DNA of 21,750 bases. It comes from a virus. This document shows, piece by piece, positions 1-7,051 of the stretch. The notes below the pieces were generated by a model. It did not search any database. It worked only from the letters and a program-made list of their open reading frames with translations, and had not been told where the DNA came from. Position 1 is the stretch's first letter, and every line of letters starts with the position of its first letter. Location of the stretch: positions 1 to 21,750 of the IMG/VR virus record IMGVR_UViG_3300032523_000982, one strand, 5' to 3'. The translations under genes were made by a program, and so were the position numbers.

Positions 1-1057
1 GGGGTACGGTTTCCGAGGCATCGTTCGACTTGGAATTGGTACCAGTCTGAGCCGAGTCATCTCCCGCGACCGTAGCGTTCTGGGGGCCAGACTCAGCGGA
101 GGAAGACTCGTGGGTGGTCTGGTTGATCGAACTTTGTCGCAGTTTTTTGGCCCACCCCGAGAGGAAGATTGCAGACAGACCTTCACCCACGGAGACGGAG
201 AGGATTGGGTAGATCCCATTGCCCGCAATCGAAGACCCGAAACCCCCGAACTCAAAGTCGTAGAGAGTGAAGAGCGCGAGCGGCTTCTGCAGGATCATCT
301 TGACCTGCGAGATGAGCTTCAGTTTTCGGAAGGGATCGGCATTGTCGCCCTTGGTGGCATTGCCATCGAAGGTGTTGACCCAGCAGCCGCATCTTCGAGC
401 GATCTGCGAGATGAGGTGCAGAAAAGACGTCCCTGCAGTGGAGAGATTCTCCTCTCCATCCAGAGCCGCTTTTGCGAGTGGATCGAGAATCCACTCGTTG
501 TAGTCCGTCTCAACACCCAGCTTCTTGACGAGGTCTTCGATGTGTTTTCGGCGGGTCTGCTTCACCTCGACGCCGGACTTTGCTGTGGCCGCGAGGTAGT
601 AGCCCGCCGTGCCGACGCCCTTCAGCGTAATGGTCACGTCAGTACCGAAGTTTACTTCTGGAGGCTGTAGAATCCCTTGAAACGGAGGCGTCTCAAACCT
701 TCCTTCTGAGCCGGTCGAGTAGCCAAGTGTCACCTCGATGGCGCTGAGGGGGTACTCCAGCAGCGTCGAGTCGAGGATCGTCCTCGCGTCCTCCAATGTC
801 GGCGTCAGGACGACGTCGATGGTGGGCACCCCTCCCAAGTCCATCGAGACAGTCACCGAGGACAGGTAGGAAAGAGTGCTGGCAAAGAGCGGACCGACGA
901 CCTTCTCCCCGGCAGTTGTTCCTGTGAGAGCGACGGGCTTCAGGGACTGTGGATTCGCTTGGTCGCTGTTGACGGACAAAGAGAACCGCTGCTCCGTCGG
1001 CCCCGGACTCTTGATGATTTCCGCCCGCATGAAGGGGCTTGAGAAGTCGGTCTTCAA
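1..1057 (-). CDS. Baseplate hub protein, gpD/gp27-like (3' end outside window)
   Basis: An uninterrupted frame of 352 codons runs from 1057 to the window edge, so the C-terminus is missing. It resembles the hub family (phage late control protein D, T4 gp27, VgrG N-terminal part), which forms the ring between tail tube and spike. What I see: a beta-rich first half with a stretch reading SAIEVTLGYSTG near residue 110, followed by FQGILQPPEVNFGTDVTITL and KGVGTAGYYLA, typical of hub barrels; then a basic helix, a WILDPLAK segment and a Ser/Thr/Asn-rich tail at the cut edge. Start choice: a TTG at 1057 has a GGAGG five bases upstream, directly after the stop of the preceding gene. The first in-frame ATG (1030) has no ribosome site. 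Position after tape measure and a LysM baseplate gene fits. Family assignment is inference from pattern and context. Confidence 0.72.
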   Translation of the reverse strand, partial: MKTDFSSPFMRAEIIKSPGPTEQRFSLSVNSDQANPQSLKPVALTGTTAGEKVVGPLFASTLSYLSSVTVSMDLGGVPTIDVVLTPTLEDARTILDSTLLEYPLSAIEVTLGYSTGSEGRFETPPFQGILQPPEVNFGTDVTITLKGVGTAGYYLAATAKSGVEVKQTRRKHIEDLVKKLGVETDYNEWILDPLAKAALDGEENLSTAGTSFLHLISQIARRCGCWVNTFDGNATKGDNADPFRKLKLISQVKMILQKPLALFTLYDFEFGGFGSSIAGNGIYPILSVSVGEGLSAIFLSGWAKKLRQSSINQTTHESSSAESGPQNATVAGDDSAQTGTNSKSNDASETVP

Positions 1058-1066
1058 TGCGCCCTC

Positions 1067-1384
1067 CTACTGCTTCGTGTTCTTGGCGAACAAGGTGCTG
1101 GCAACGTAGGTCGGCGACGGGATGCGGATGGTGGCTCCGACCTGCAGGTCTGTGGGGAGGAGGTAGAGGTCATTGGCGAGCGCGATGACCCACCAGAGGT
1201 TCGGGTCTCCGTAGTAGCTGAACGCGAGGTTGTCGATGCGATCAGTGATGTTGACGACGATGTAGAAGTCGGACGGCTGGATCGGGACGGTGGGGAGGTT
1301 GTCCATCTCCCAAAACGTCACGCCCCGCACCGTGAGCAGGTTCTTGAAGCGCAGTCGGCTTTGTCGAGAGACGACGACAGACAT
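1067..1384 (-). CDS. Baseplate wedge protein with LysM-like domain, gp53-like
   Basis: A 105-aa protein whose second half is LysM-like: DRIDNLAFSYYGDPNLWWVI, then ANDL and LQVGATIRIPSP. This is the usual form of small baseplate/tail proteins after tape-measure genes (T4 gp53, P2 gpX-like). LysM domains often bind peptidoglycan; in baseplates the fold is commonly structural and joins hub to wedge. The length is shorter than T4 gp53 and close to the small LysM tail proteins of other myophages. The start has GAGG six bases upstream (GAGGtaagcaATG) and lies 8 bases after the tape-measure stop. The downstream hub gene begins 9 bases after this stop, with its ribosome site adjoining the TAG, so the pair is probably translationally linked. 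Confidence 0.75.
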   Translation of the reverse strand: MSVVVSRQSRLRFKNLLTVRGVTFWEMDNLPTVPIQPSDFYIVVNITDRIDNLAFSYYGDPNLWWVIALANDLYLLPTDLQVGATIRIPSPTYVASTLFAKNTKQ

Positions 1385-1392
1385 TGCTTACC

Positions 1393-4300
1393 TCAAGGGG
1401 GTGGAAGCCCGTGATGGCCTGTGCCGGAGCGCGGGGAGAGCGGGGCTGGAGAGGTGGTGCGCGCTGCGCCTGCGGCAGGAGACGAGCTTCTGGTTCCGGA
1501 TCGGGTTCCGGTTCGGGTTCCGGCTGCAGCTGCAGCATTAGAGGCGCGGTTTTCTTCCAACACCTTGCGGATGGTTTCGAGGATGGCTGTTTGCTTCGCG
1601 GCCTCCGTAATCTGGTCAGCCGCCCACTTCGGATTCTCAAGCGCTGAGACGACAGCTGCGGAGTTTTCCTTGTTCGCCGACGCCACGCTCACCCAATCCG
1701 TCGGACCACCCTTATCGGCCAACACACCAGCGCCCATGGCGAGGTCGGGCAGACCCCCCATCGCTAAGTCGGGCAGCCCTCCCCTCTTCGCGAGGGAGTC
1801 TTTCCTCTCTTTTTTTAGTTCAGCCTCTGTGAGCGCACGCTCACCCCTCCTCGCACGGGAGTCTTTTCTTGCTTTTTCGAGTTCAGCCTCTGTGAGGGCA
1901 CCTTTACCCTGCTCCTTGCGGAAGTCTTTCCTCCTTTGTTCGAGTTCAGCCTCTGTTTCCTTGGCAGGAGCTTTCTCAGGTCCGTTTATATCAAGCAGCA
2001 TCTGGCCAAGGCTTGGCCCGCCGTCGAAATCAGCAAAGTCCAGCATATCGTAGCGTCGCGACTTCACATGGTCAGCCATCTTCTCAGCCGCCGGAATGAT
2101 GTCCGTGCTCTTCATGTCTTGAAGAGCCTTGCCTGTGTTCTGCAGTCCCGCGACGGTGGCCGGATCGATGTCGAACAAGGACGAGATGCTGGGGTTGTTC
2201 GCAATCATATCCCCAAGACCGGAGATCAGTTTCCCGATCACTTGGAACATCATGGTTATTGGACTCAGCAGCACTGCAACGAGGGAATTCGTTATCTTCG
2301 TCATGAAGTTGTAGCCCGTGGTGGCTATCTCCATCACCGAATCCCACGTCCCCAAGAAGAAGTTCGCGATTCCAGCACCGAGGTTCTTGAAGATCACGAC
2401 GACGTTTTCGCCAACGAATTTCAAAGCGCCCCAAATTTGATTGCCGTAGTACTGGAACGTCGTGAAGATGGTGTTCCACATCCGGTCCCACGTCTCTTGG
2501 AACGTGTCGCCCTCCTGCTCAGCCATTGTGAACATGCCTACAAAGAACGCAACGAACGCAGCGACGACGATGAGTCCCGCTGCGCCGAGGGCTCCGACGA
2601 TCGTCCGGAAGACGGTCGTGAGAACATTCCAGAGGAAGCTCGCAATCCCCCTGATGATGGTCCCGATCCCATTCAACAAGAACTTCCCAAAACGTAAGAA
2701 CCAGCCCCACATCTTGGTCGCGATGTTTATGAAGACCTGCTTCAAGCTGTGTTCCCAAAGAGCTGTAAATGCCAACTTGAAGATGAACCCAGCAAGCGAG
2801 GCAAAGGCGGCAATAATGGGGCCGAAGAACGTGAGGCCGATGATGGCTCCGGCGATCAGAAGCGGAAGAGACTCGCCGAACCACGCCTTCACCTTCTCCA
2901 TGAAAGTCTTGTTGGGGTCGTTCCAGATGGCGACCATCCGATCCCACCACCCCGCCATATAGGTCTTCAGCTCCTCAAGCGCGAAGTCGAACGCAACTCG
3001 CAACGTCTCACCGAGGGAGTGCCCGAGCGTTTCAGAGGTGCCTGCGTCCTCCGCAAGGGGGTCGCCCATGAGACCGCCCCACATCCCCGTCAGCGCTTTC
3101 TTCGCCTCGCCGAACGCGAATATCAAGGCGTCGTGCAGCATGGTCCCGATGGCTCCGCCAATGACTGTCGCGTCCCCAGCCTTCGGGTCGATCTTCTCTC
3201 CCATCAGCCCCGACATGAACCCTGTGAACATCTCCTTGGCGAAGGCGAGGGCTTTGCCGAAAGCTTCCTTCAAAGTGAAGATGACAGCATTCAGTATTGC
3301 GTCGGTGTCCTTGTCTCCGGTGATAGCGCCGTCACCGAAGAGTCCGCCGGACAAGAGCTTGCGCGCGAAGTTGGAGATGAACTTGATGCCTGTCTCAAGG
3401 TATCTCGGCAGCTTCTCCTTCATGAAAACGATGATTTCTTTCCCCGTCTCCTCAAGCGCCATGCTGGCGATGATGCTCGTGCGCTCTGCTGTCGTCAGAG
3501 CCATCTTCTCCAACGCGGGCCCCACTTGGTCCTCGATGGTGACGAAGTTGGACAGCATTTTAGCGCCGAGCCCTGCGAAGACTCCGACCAGAGCGCCGAA
3601 CGGAGACATCAGGTCGATGCCGATGGAGCGGAGCTTGGCTAACGGTCCTATCAGGGTTTCAGCTGCCGTTCCGAGCGCTGCCAGCGGGCCTTGAAGGTTC
3701 GCAGGGAACAGGCCCTTCGCACCGTACTTCTGAATGTCCGCGAGTTTGCCGATCACGAGGCTGAGCGGGCCACCCTCCGCCGCGACTTTCTCCATCTTCG
3801 CGCCGAAGCTGTTGAATGACGCTTGGCTGTCCGACAGAAACTGATTCGTTGACACGGTCGAGAGGTTGCGGAAGCGATGCATGAAGCCTTGCTGCTGGCG
3901 CTCGAAGATCGCCGCCGCAGTCAGGCCCGTCTCGTAGGTCTTGGCTATCTCCCCCAGCGAAACTTTGCTCGCGTCTTTGGCGACACCACCAATAAGCATC
4001 GCGCGCTTTTTCGCGTCCCCCAAGTTGCCTACGAGCATCTCCGTCGTTTTCTCTCCCAACGAGGCTTCCATGTGGGGACGGAACAAGGCCAAAGCTGCCT
4101 CGACGTCGCCCCCATTCTTCTCTGTCCGGTCTACGACTTCCGCGAGGGTCTTCATGAACTCCTGCGGCCCTTGTTTCATCGCCTCGAAGGCGGCATCGAC
4201 ACCGGGGCCGTAGGCCGCGAAAGCCTTTGTAAAGTCAGGGAGGGCAGTGGCCGAACCCACCAGTAGGTCCGCGAATCCTTTCTTGCTCTTGGTGAGGACG

Positions 4301-5082
4301 GAGGCCAACTCAAAGGCGGCTTCTTTCGCGTGAGCCCCATCTTGAGTCAGGGCGTAGAGGGCGCGCGCTGCACCGAAGGTCTGCTTACCGAACGACTCAA
4401 CTGCCTTCGGGGAGTCGCCGAGGATGGACCGCGTGTGAAGCAATGCCGTCAGTTCGTCCATCGCCCCGAGGGACTCGTTGAGTGTGTTGCTCTCCTGCCC
4501 GAAGAGGGTGGCTTCTTGGGCGATCCGGGCAACAGCGTCGGCGCCGAGGTGGCTGTTCACCCCCATCTGAAGCAAGTTGTACGAGAACTTCGCTGCGTCG
4601 ACACCCGCTTGCTCAGAGAACTTGGCGAGTGTCTTCGCGCTGTCGACGCCAAGTTTGGCGAGGATGTCTGCCACCTTCAGGTCTTTAGTCCCGGCATCGA
4701 ATCCGTAGAGCGCCTTCACCGCCGCCCCAACATCCATGTTGAGACCGTACGCCATCGACGAAGCAGCCTTCTTGAAGGTCTTCATCTCCTCGCCGGTCTT
4801 CCCGACGGCGACACCGAACTTCGACAGCTCCTTGCTGTACCCGGTGAAGGTCTCGTCGATACTGTCAGTCAGCTCCTGCCCGCCCGTCCCGAGCGTCTTC
4901 AGCTTGTCGCCCAGCTCGTTGAGCCGGTCGAAGCTCAGCGCAGCCAGCATGGTCTGCATGCGCTGGAGCCCGAGCATCTCCTTGCCGAGCGAGCGGAAGT
5001 CCCTGCTCAGCCCGTTGACGGCCTTGCCGAGGCCAAGATCGTTTCCCCTGAAACTGAATCCGAGCCCGAAGTTGAGGGCCAT
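1393..5082 (-). CDS. Tail tape-measure protein
   Basis: At 1229 aa this is the longest gene in the window. It acts as the ruler of tail length and lies inside the tail tube before DNA ejection. Helical N-terminal half (residues 20-480); three similar helical blocks of about 45-50 aa at 589-723, each with Phe/Ala-rich helices and the first two ending GLMG plus a charged turn; strongly hydrophobic segments around 738-772, 800-820 and 828-853 that could cross or perturb a membrane; three 21-aa charged repeats beginning TEAEL at about 1043-1103; a doubled GGLPDLAM at 1101-1117; and a Thr/Arg/Gly/Ser tail. AAGGAGC lies just before the ATG. It directly follows the G/GT chaperone pair, as expected. 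At the usual 1.5 angstrom per residue a fully helical ruler would give a tail near 180 nm (inference). Confidence 0.9.
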   Translation of the reverse strand: MALNFGLGFSFRGNDLGLGKAVNGLSRDFRSLGKEMLGLQRMQTMLAALSFDRLNELGDKLKTLGTGGQELTDSIDETFTGYSKELSKFGVAVGKTGEEMKTFKKAASSMAYGLNMDVGAAVKALYGFDAGTKDLKVADILAKLGVDSAKTLAKFSEQAGVDAAKFSYNLLQMGVNSHLGADAVARIAQEATLFGQESNTLNESLGAMDELTALLHTRSILGDSPKAVESFGKQTFGAARALYALTQDGAHAKEAAFELASVLTKSKKGFADLLVGSATALPDFTKAFAAYGPGVDAAFEAMKQGPQEFMKTLAEVVDRTEKNGGDVEAALALFRPHMEASLGEKTTEMLVGNLGDAKKRAMLIGGVAKDASKVSLGEIAKTYETGLTAAAIFERQQQGFMHRFRNLSTVSTNQFLSDSQASFNSFGAKMEKVAAEGGPLSLVIGKLADIQKYGAKGLFPANLQGPLAALGTAAETLIGPLAKLRSIGIDLMSPFGALVGVFAGLGAKMLSNFVTIEDQVGPALEKMALTTAERTSIIASMALEETGKEIIVFMKEKLPRYLETGIKFISNFARKLLSGGLFGDGAITGDKDTDAILNAVIFTLKEAFGKALAFAKEMFTGFMSGLMGEKIDPKAGDATVIGGAIGTMLHDALIFAFGEAKKALTGMWGGLMGDPLAEDAGTSETLGHSLGETLRVAFDFALEELKTYMAGWWDRMVAIWNDPNKTFMEKVKAWFGESLPLLIAGAIIGLTFFGPIIAAFASLAGFIFKLAFTALWEHSLKQVFINIATKMWGWFLRFGKFLLNGIGTIIRGIASFLWNVLTTVFRTIVGALGAAGLIVVAAFVAFFVGMFTMAEQEGDTFQETWDRMWNTIFTTFQYYGNQIWGALKFVGENVVVIFKNLGAGIANFFLGTWDSVMEIATTGYNFMTKITNSLVAVLLSPITMMFQVIGKLISGLGDMIANNPSISSLFDIDPATVAGLQNTGKALQDMKSTDIIPAAEKMADHVKSRRYDMLDFADFDGGPSLGQMLLDINGPEKAPAKETEAELEQRRKDFRKEQGKGALTEAELEKARKDSRARRGERALTEAELKKERKDSLAKRGGLPDLAMGGLPDLAMGAGVLADKGGPTDWVSVASANKENSAAVVSALENPKWAADQITEAAKQTAILETIRKVLEENRASNAAAAAGTRTGTRSGTRSSSPAAGAARTTSPAPLSPRSGTGHHGLPPP
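1776..1964 (-). repeat. Three 63-bp tandem repeats in the tape-measure gene
   Basis: The 10-mer cagcctctgt recurs at 1821, 1884 and 1947 on the plus strand, exactly 63 bases apart. It encodes three 21-residue units beginning TEAEL and continuing with Arg/Lys-rich helix and KDS- or KDF-type turns. The period is in frame, so copy number can change without breaking the gene. Boundaries are approximate. Confidence 0.85.
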
Positions 5083-5131
5083 CGATGCTCCTTCGGAGGT
5101 CTAGTCCCTCGTTTCGTATCACGGTCCACCG

Positions 5132-5332
5132 TCAGCGTCTTGTGCGAGATCGAGACTGCGAGTCTGCTTGCCGCTGTTTCTCTGCGCGGGTTTTCTCCAG
5201 TTCGACCTTCCACTGAATGAGCCTGTGACGCCGGGTCGTCGGGATGCTCATGATGTCCACATACGCTGCTCCGAACGACTCCATCATGAAGGCGATTTCG
5301 TCTTCGAGCCCTTCTGGACTCGACCCGGGAAG
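5132..5332 (-). CDS. GT extension of the tail assembly chaperone, read by -1 frameshift
   Basis: This frame has no convincing start of its own; it is open back to 5392 inside the preceding gene. It encodes 66 residues after the slip site, giving a predicted fusion of 253 + 66 = 319 aa. The peptide looks like a real protein: LEDEIAFMMESFGAAYVDIM, then IPTTRRHRLIQWKVELEK and a basic Arg/Ser/Gln tail. A short helical domain with a P-x-x-R-R turn is common in the T part of tail chaperones, which recruits tube protein to the tape measure. It ends 49 bases before the tape-measure start. Known for the family: the G:GT ratio is set by frameshift frequency. Confidence 0.85.
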   Translation of the reverse strand, partial: LPGSSPEGLEDEIAFMMESFGAAYVDIMSIPTTRRHRLIQWKVELEKTRAEKQRQADSQSRSRTRR

Positions 5333-6090
5333 AAAAAACCGGACTGGCCCAAGTCCAGTTCGCTCTTGTACTCGTGGCTGCAGACAGGACACTGCATGTC
5401 CATCTCCGTGTCCACGCCGCCGTCCTGCCCTTCCATCAGGGTCCGCAGGCCCTGACGATCTCGGAACGACAGCCCCTTGATGTCAGTCATCGTCGGTGCT
5501 TTTCCGTCGAGAAGATCGATGCGTGCGAGGAGCATGGCGGAGGGCTTCTCGTCGTCAGCGACCTTGCTGGCGCGCTCCTCGTCTGCGCCCGTCCCGAGCC
5601 GGTGCCGAACCGATCTACCCGAAGGGAGCACTCCGTCGAACACGCGAACCGTCGGGTTCGTCATCTTCTGGACGGTGAGTTCGCTGAGGTCGAGGACGTA
5701 GTTGCCCTTGCTTTTGCACTCCGGACAGAACTCCTCGACGGGAAACTCGTCTCCCAGAGACGTGCGACGAAGGGCCAGCAGCAGGAAAATGCGGTCGCCC
5801 GTCGGGAGGTGGGAGATGATGCTGGGGAACTGCCCTCGGTCCGTGATGGTGCCAATGCGCTCCAAACAGGCCGCCAGCAGCATCCCTAGCTTCTTCTGCA
5901 CCCCGAGCTTCGGCGTGGCGAGAAGGTCTTCTTCGCGCCCCGTCATTTCTCGCAGATGGACCTCTGTGTGGAGCACCCCGTGGTTGTCGAGGTAGCCGCA
6001 CGGCAAATCGAACACACCGTTCGACGCCTTCGGTGTCTCCAGCAGGTTTTGGTTGATGTTGTCCGAGAATGTGGGGGCTTTGTCGCTCAC
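5284..6090 (-). CDS. Tail assembly chaperone (G-like), T4 baseplate-family zinc protein
   Basis: 268 aa if no frameshift occurs. It should coat the tape-measure protein during tail assembly and be absent from the finished virion. The region from residue 47 (REMTGREEDLLATPK) through a DRIFLLLALRRTSLGDEF stretch (99-116) resembles the T4_baseplate/gp26-like family found in many large myophages. Two Cys pairs, CPEC at 122-125 and CPVC at 234-237, could form one zinc site. The slip site lies at residues 251-253, just after the second pair, so G and GT share both pairs and differ only in the tail. The ATG overlaps the stop of the preceding gene (ATGA). The G-like role rests on position before the tape measure and on the frameshift signal; the gp26-like label is from pattern memory only. 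Confidence 0.82.
   Translation of the reverse strand: MSDKAPTFSDNINQNLLETPKASNGVFDLPCGYLDNHGVLHTEVHLREMTGREEDLLATPKLGVQKKLGMLLAACLERIGTITDRGQFPSIISHLPTGDRIFLLLALRRTSLGDEFPVEEFCPECKSKGNYVLDLSELTVQKMTNPTVRVFDGVLPSGRSVRHRLGTGADEERASKVADDEKPSAMLLARIDLLDGKAPTMTDIKGLSFRDRQGLRTLMEGQDGGVDTEMDMQCPVCSHEYKSELDLGQSGFFFPGRVQKGSKTKSPS
5304..5338 (-). promoter_or_regulatory. Programmed -1 ribosomal frameshift signal
   Basis: On the minus strand the chaperone frame reads GGT TTT TTC, containing the canonical heptamer T TTT TTC (plus-strand 5332-5338). Eight bases later starts a stem of TCGAGTCC (5323-5316) with GGGCTCGA (5311-5304), one U-G wobble, closed by an AGAA loop. Slippery site, 7-9 nt spacer and stem are the three standard parts of a -1 signal. 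The slip joins the chaperone frame to the overlapping -1 frame, which continues to 5132. Confidence 0.9.
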
Positions 6091-6695
6091 GTCTTGTTCC
6101 TTCCAGCTGCGTCTACCAAAGGTGAGGCTTCCGCCTCGTACATACAGAAAAGAGCCTTGAGCGCCGACGTCACGGTCAGTCCTTGACCGTCAACGAGGGT
6201 CTTGAAGGTCGCGTATAGGTTGGACTCGACCCAGATGTTGAGGCGAACATCGGACCCCGCGTCCTGATAGGAGGCAAGGTCGTCGAAGCGACCTTGGTCG
6301 GCGACGTACCTGCCCATCATATAGCGGACCAGCGCGCCCATGCTTGACGTGTGTCCGACGTCGCGCCGTTCCTGCAACTTCTTATAGAGACGGTCCGAGA
6401 CCCAGATGTTGACCAGCCGTCTCTCCTGCTCTGCCAGCTTCCTCGGCGACACGCTGGATGCCAGCTCGCAAGCGCGACAGAGGAGGACTGAGTTCGCGAG
6501 CAGTAGTTTTCCACCAGCCTCCTCCGGCACGATGAGCCGAGGCTTCAGCTTGTGTTCGCCGCCGCAGTTCGCGCACCTACCATGGGCAGCGTCGAACACG
6601 GTCAGCGACCAGAGTCTGCGACTGATGGTGTCTTCGGGGGTCGTCGTCAAAAGGGCACCTGATGGGACCATATGGCCCGCGTCCATGTTGAGCAT
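6087..6695 (-). CDS. HNH-like zinc domain fused to two ribbon-helix-helix-like repeats
   Basis: 202 aa, unusual for a tail operon. Residues 41-76 hold CANC and CRAC pairs around LIVPEEAGG and LLLANSVLLC, the spacing and consensus of an HNH/McrA-type zinc finger, but the catalytic His pair expected before the I-x-P motif is replaced by Pro-Arg, so nuclease activity is doubtful. Residues 94-132 (start LVNIWVSDRLYKKL) and 151-188 (start RLNIWVESNLYATF) are two copies of a strand-helix-helix unit like Arc/MetJ/CopG DNA-binding domains; fused in one chain they could form a pseudo-dimer. A role as a DNA-binding regulator or DNA-associated virion protein is inference. The gene follows a hairpin gap, has GAGG nine bases before its ATG, and overlaps the chaperone start by ATGA, so it is co-translated with it. 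A homing endonuclease origin is possible but less likely. Confidence 0.6.
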   Translation of the reverse strand: MLNMDAGHMVPSGALLTTTPEDTISRRLWSLTVFDAAHGRCANCGGEHKLKPRLIVPEEAGGKLLLANSVLLCRACELASSVSPRKLAEQERRLVNIWVSDRLYKKLQERRDVGHTSSMGALVRYMMGRYVADQGRFDDLASYQDAGSDVRLNIWVESNLYATFKTLVDGQGLTVTSALKALFCMYEAEASPLVDAAGRNKT

Positions 6696-6733
6696 ACTTC
6701 TCTACCTCACATTCGATGTATCACACTCGCAGG

Positions 6734-6753
6734 AAAAGCCCACACGAAGTGTG
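6734..6753 (-). terminator. Hairpin with T run after the 93-aa gene
   Basis: CACAC-TTC-GTGTG on the minus strand, followed by GGGC and TTTT. The stem is short (5 bp) but lies just after a stop codon in a 65-bp gap and is followed by Ts, so a weak intrinsic terminator or processing hairpin is plausible. Confidence 0.4.
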
Positions 6754-6760
6754 CCCTCAA

Positions 6761-7042
6761 TCAGGGCAGCCAGCCCATAGCGCGTAAGGCTCGTCGGTAC
6801 TCAGGGTCACCAGCCCCGAGCGCACGGAGCGCCCTGACCGATGGTGATTCCCACCCAGACGCCACAGGAGGCGGGAACGGGTTCTTTGCGGGCTCTCCGA
6901 GGGGAACAGCGTATGACCCCACGTTGGCCGTCGTGGTGCCCTCTTGTTGGGCAAGGAGAGCGAGCATCGCAGCTTCGCGAGCCTGCTGTTGCAAGAGAGC
7001 CTGGTGTGCTTGCTGCTGATTTCGAGCGCTGCGAGGATTCAT
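6761..7042 (-). CDS. Small tail-operon protein, function unknown
   Basis: 93 aa. The N-terminal third is rich in Gln, Ala, Arg and Leu and predicted helical (about residues 5-33, with runs of QQQ). The middle is Gly/Pro-rich and flexible, and the last 25 residues contain a basic helix, DPEYRRALRAMGW. I do not recognise a family. It lies 9 bases after the second tube-like gene, with GAGG very close to its ATG, so translation may depend on coupling to the upstream gene. Position between tube and chaperone genes suggests a minor tail or assembly factor, but nothing in the sequence proves this. Confidence 0.6.
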   Translation of the reverse strand: MNPRSARNQQQAHQALLQQQAREAAMLALLAQQEGTTTANVGSYAVPLGEPAKNPFPPPVASGWESPSVRALRALGAGDPEYRRALRAMGWLP

Positions 7043-7051
7043 GCCCTCACA

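Noticed and set aside
110-670. Plus-strand open frame of 186 codons and many others up to about 400 codons (for example 19445-20635, 2749-3642, 4330-5220)
   Set aside because: They lie opposite clear structural genes, have no matching ribosome sites or recognisable domains, and arise from GC-biased third positions of the minus-strand genes.
1384-1647. Gly-Ser repeat protein on the plus strand
   Set aside because: It is the antisense reading of the Gly/Thr/Arg/Ser-coding tail of the tape-measure gene.
5132-5392. Independent 86-aa gene overlapping the chaperone
   Set aside because: Its first codons lie inside the chaperone gene without a ribosome site, and the frameshift signal explains its expression better.
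6666-6678. A third GGNCC-ATAT-GGTCC-like match
   Set aside because: It lies inside codons 5-10 of the HNH-like gene and has GGCC in place of GGTCC at one end, so it is probably coincidental coding sequence.
6087-6695. Active HNH homing endonuclease
   Set aside because: The catalytic His positions are replaced and the C-terminal repeats fit a DNA-binding role better; there is also no sign of an interrupted neighbouring gene or intron.
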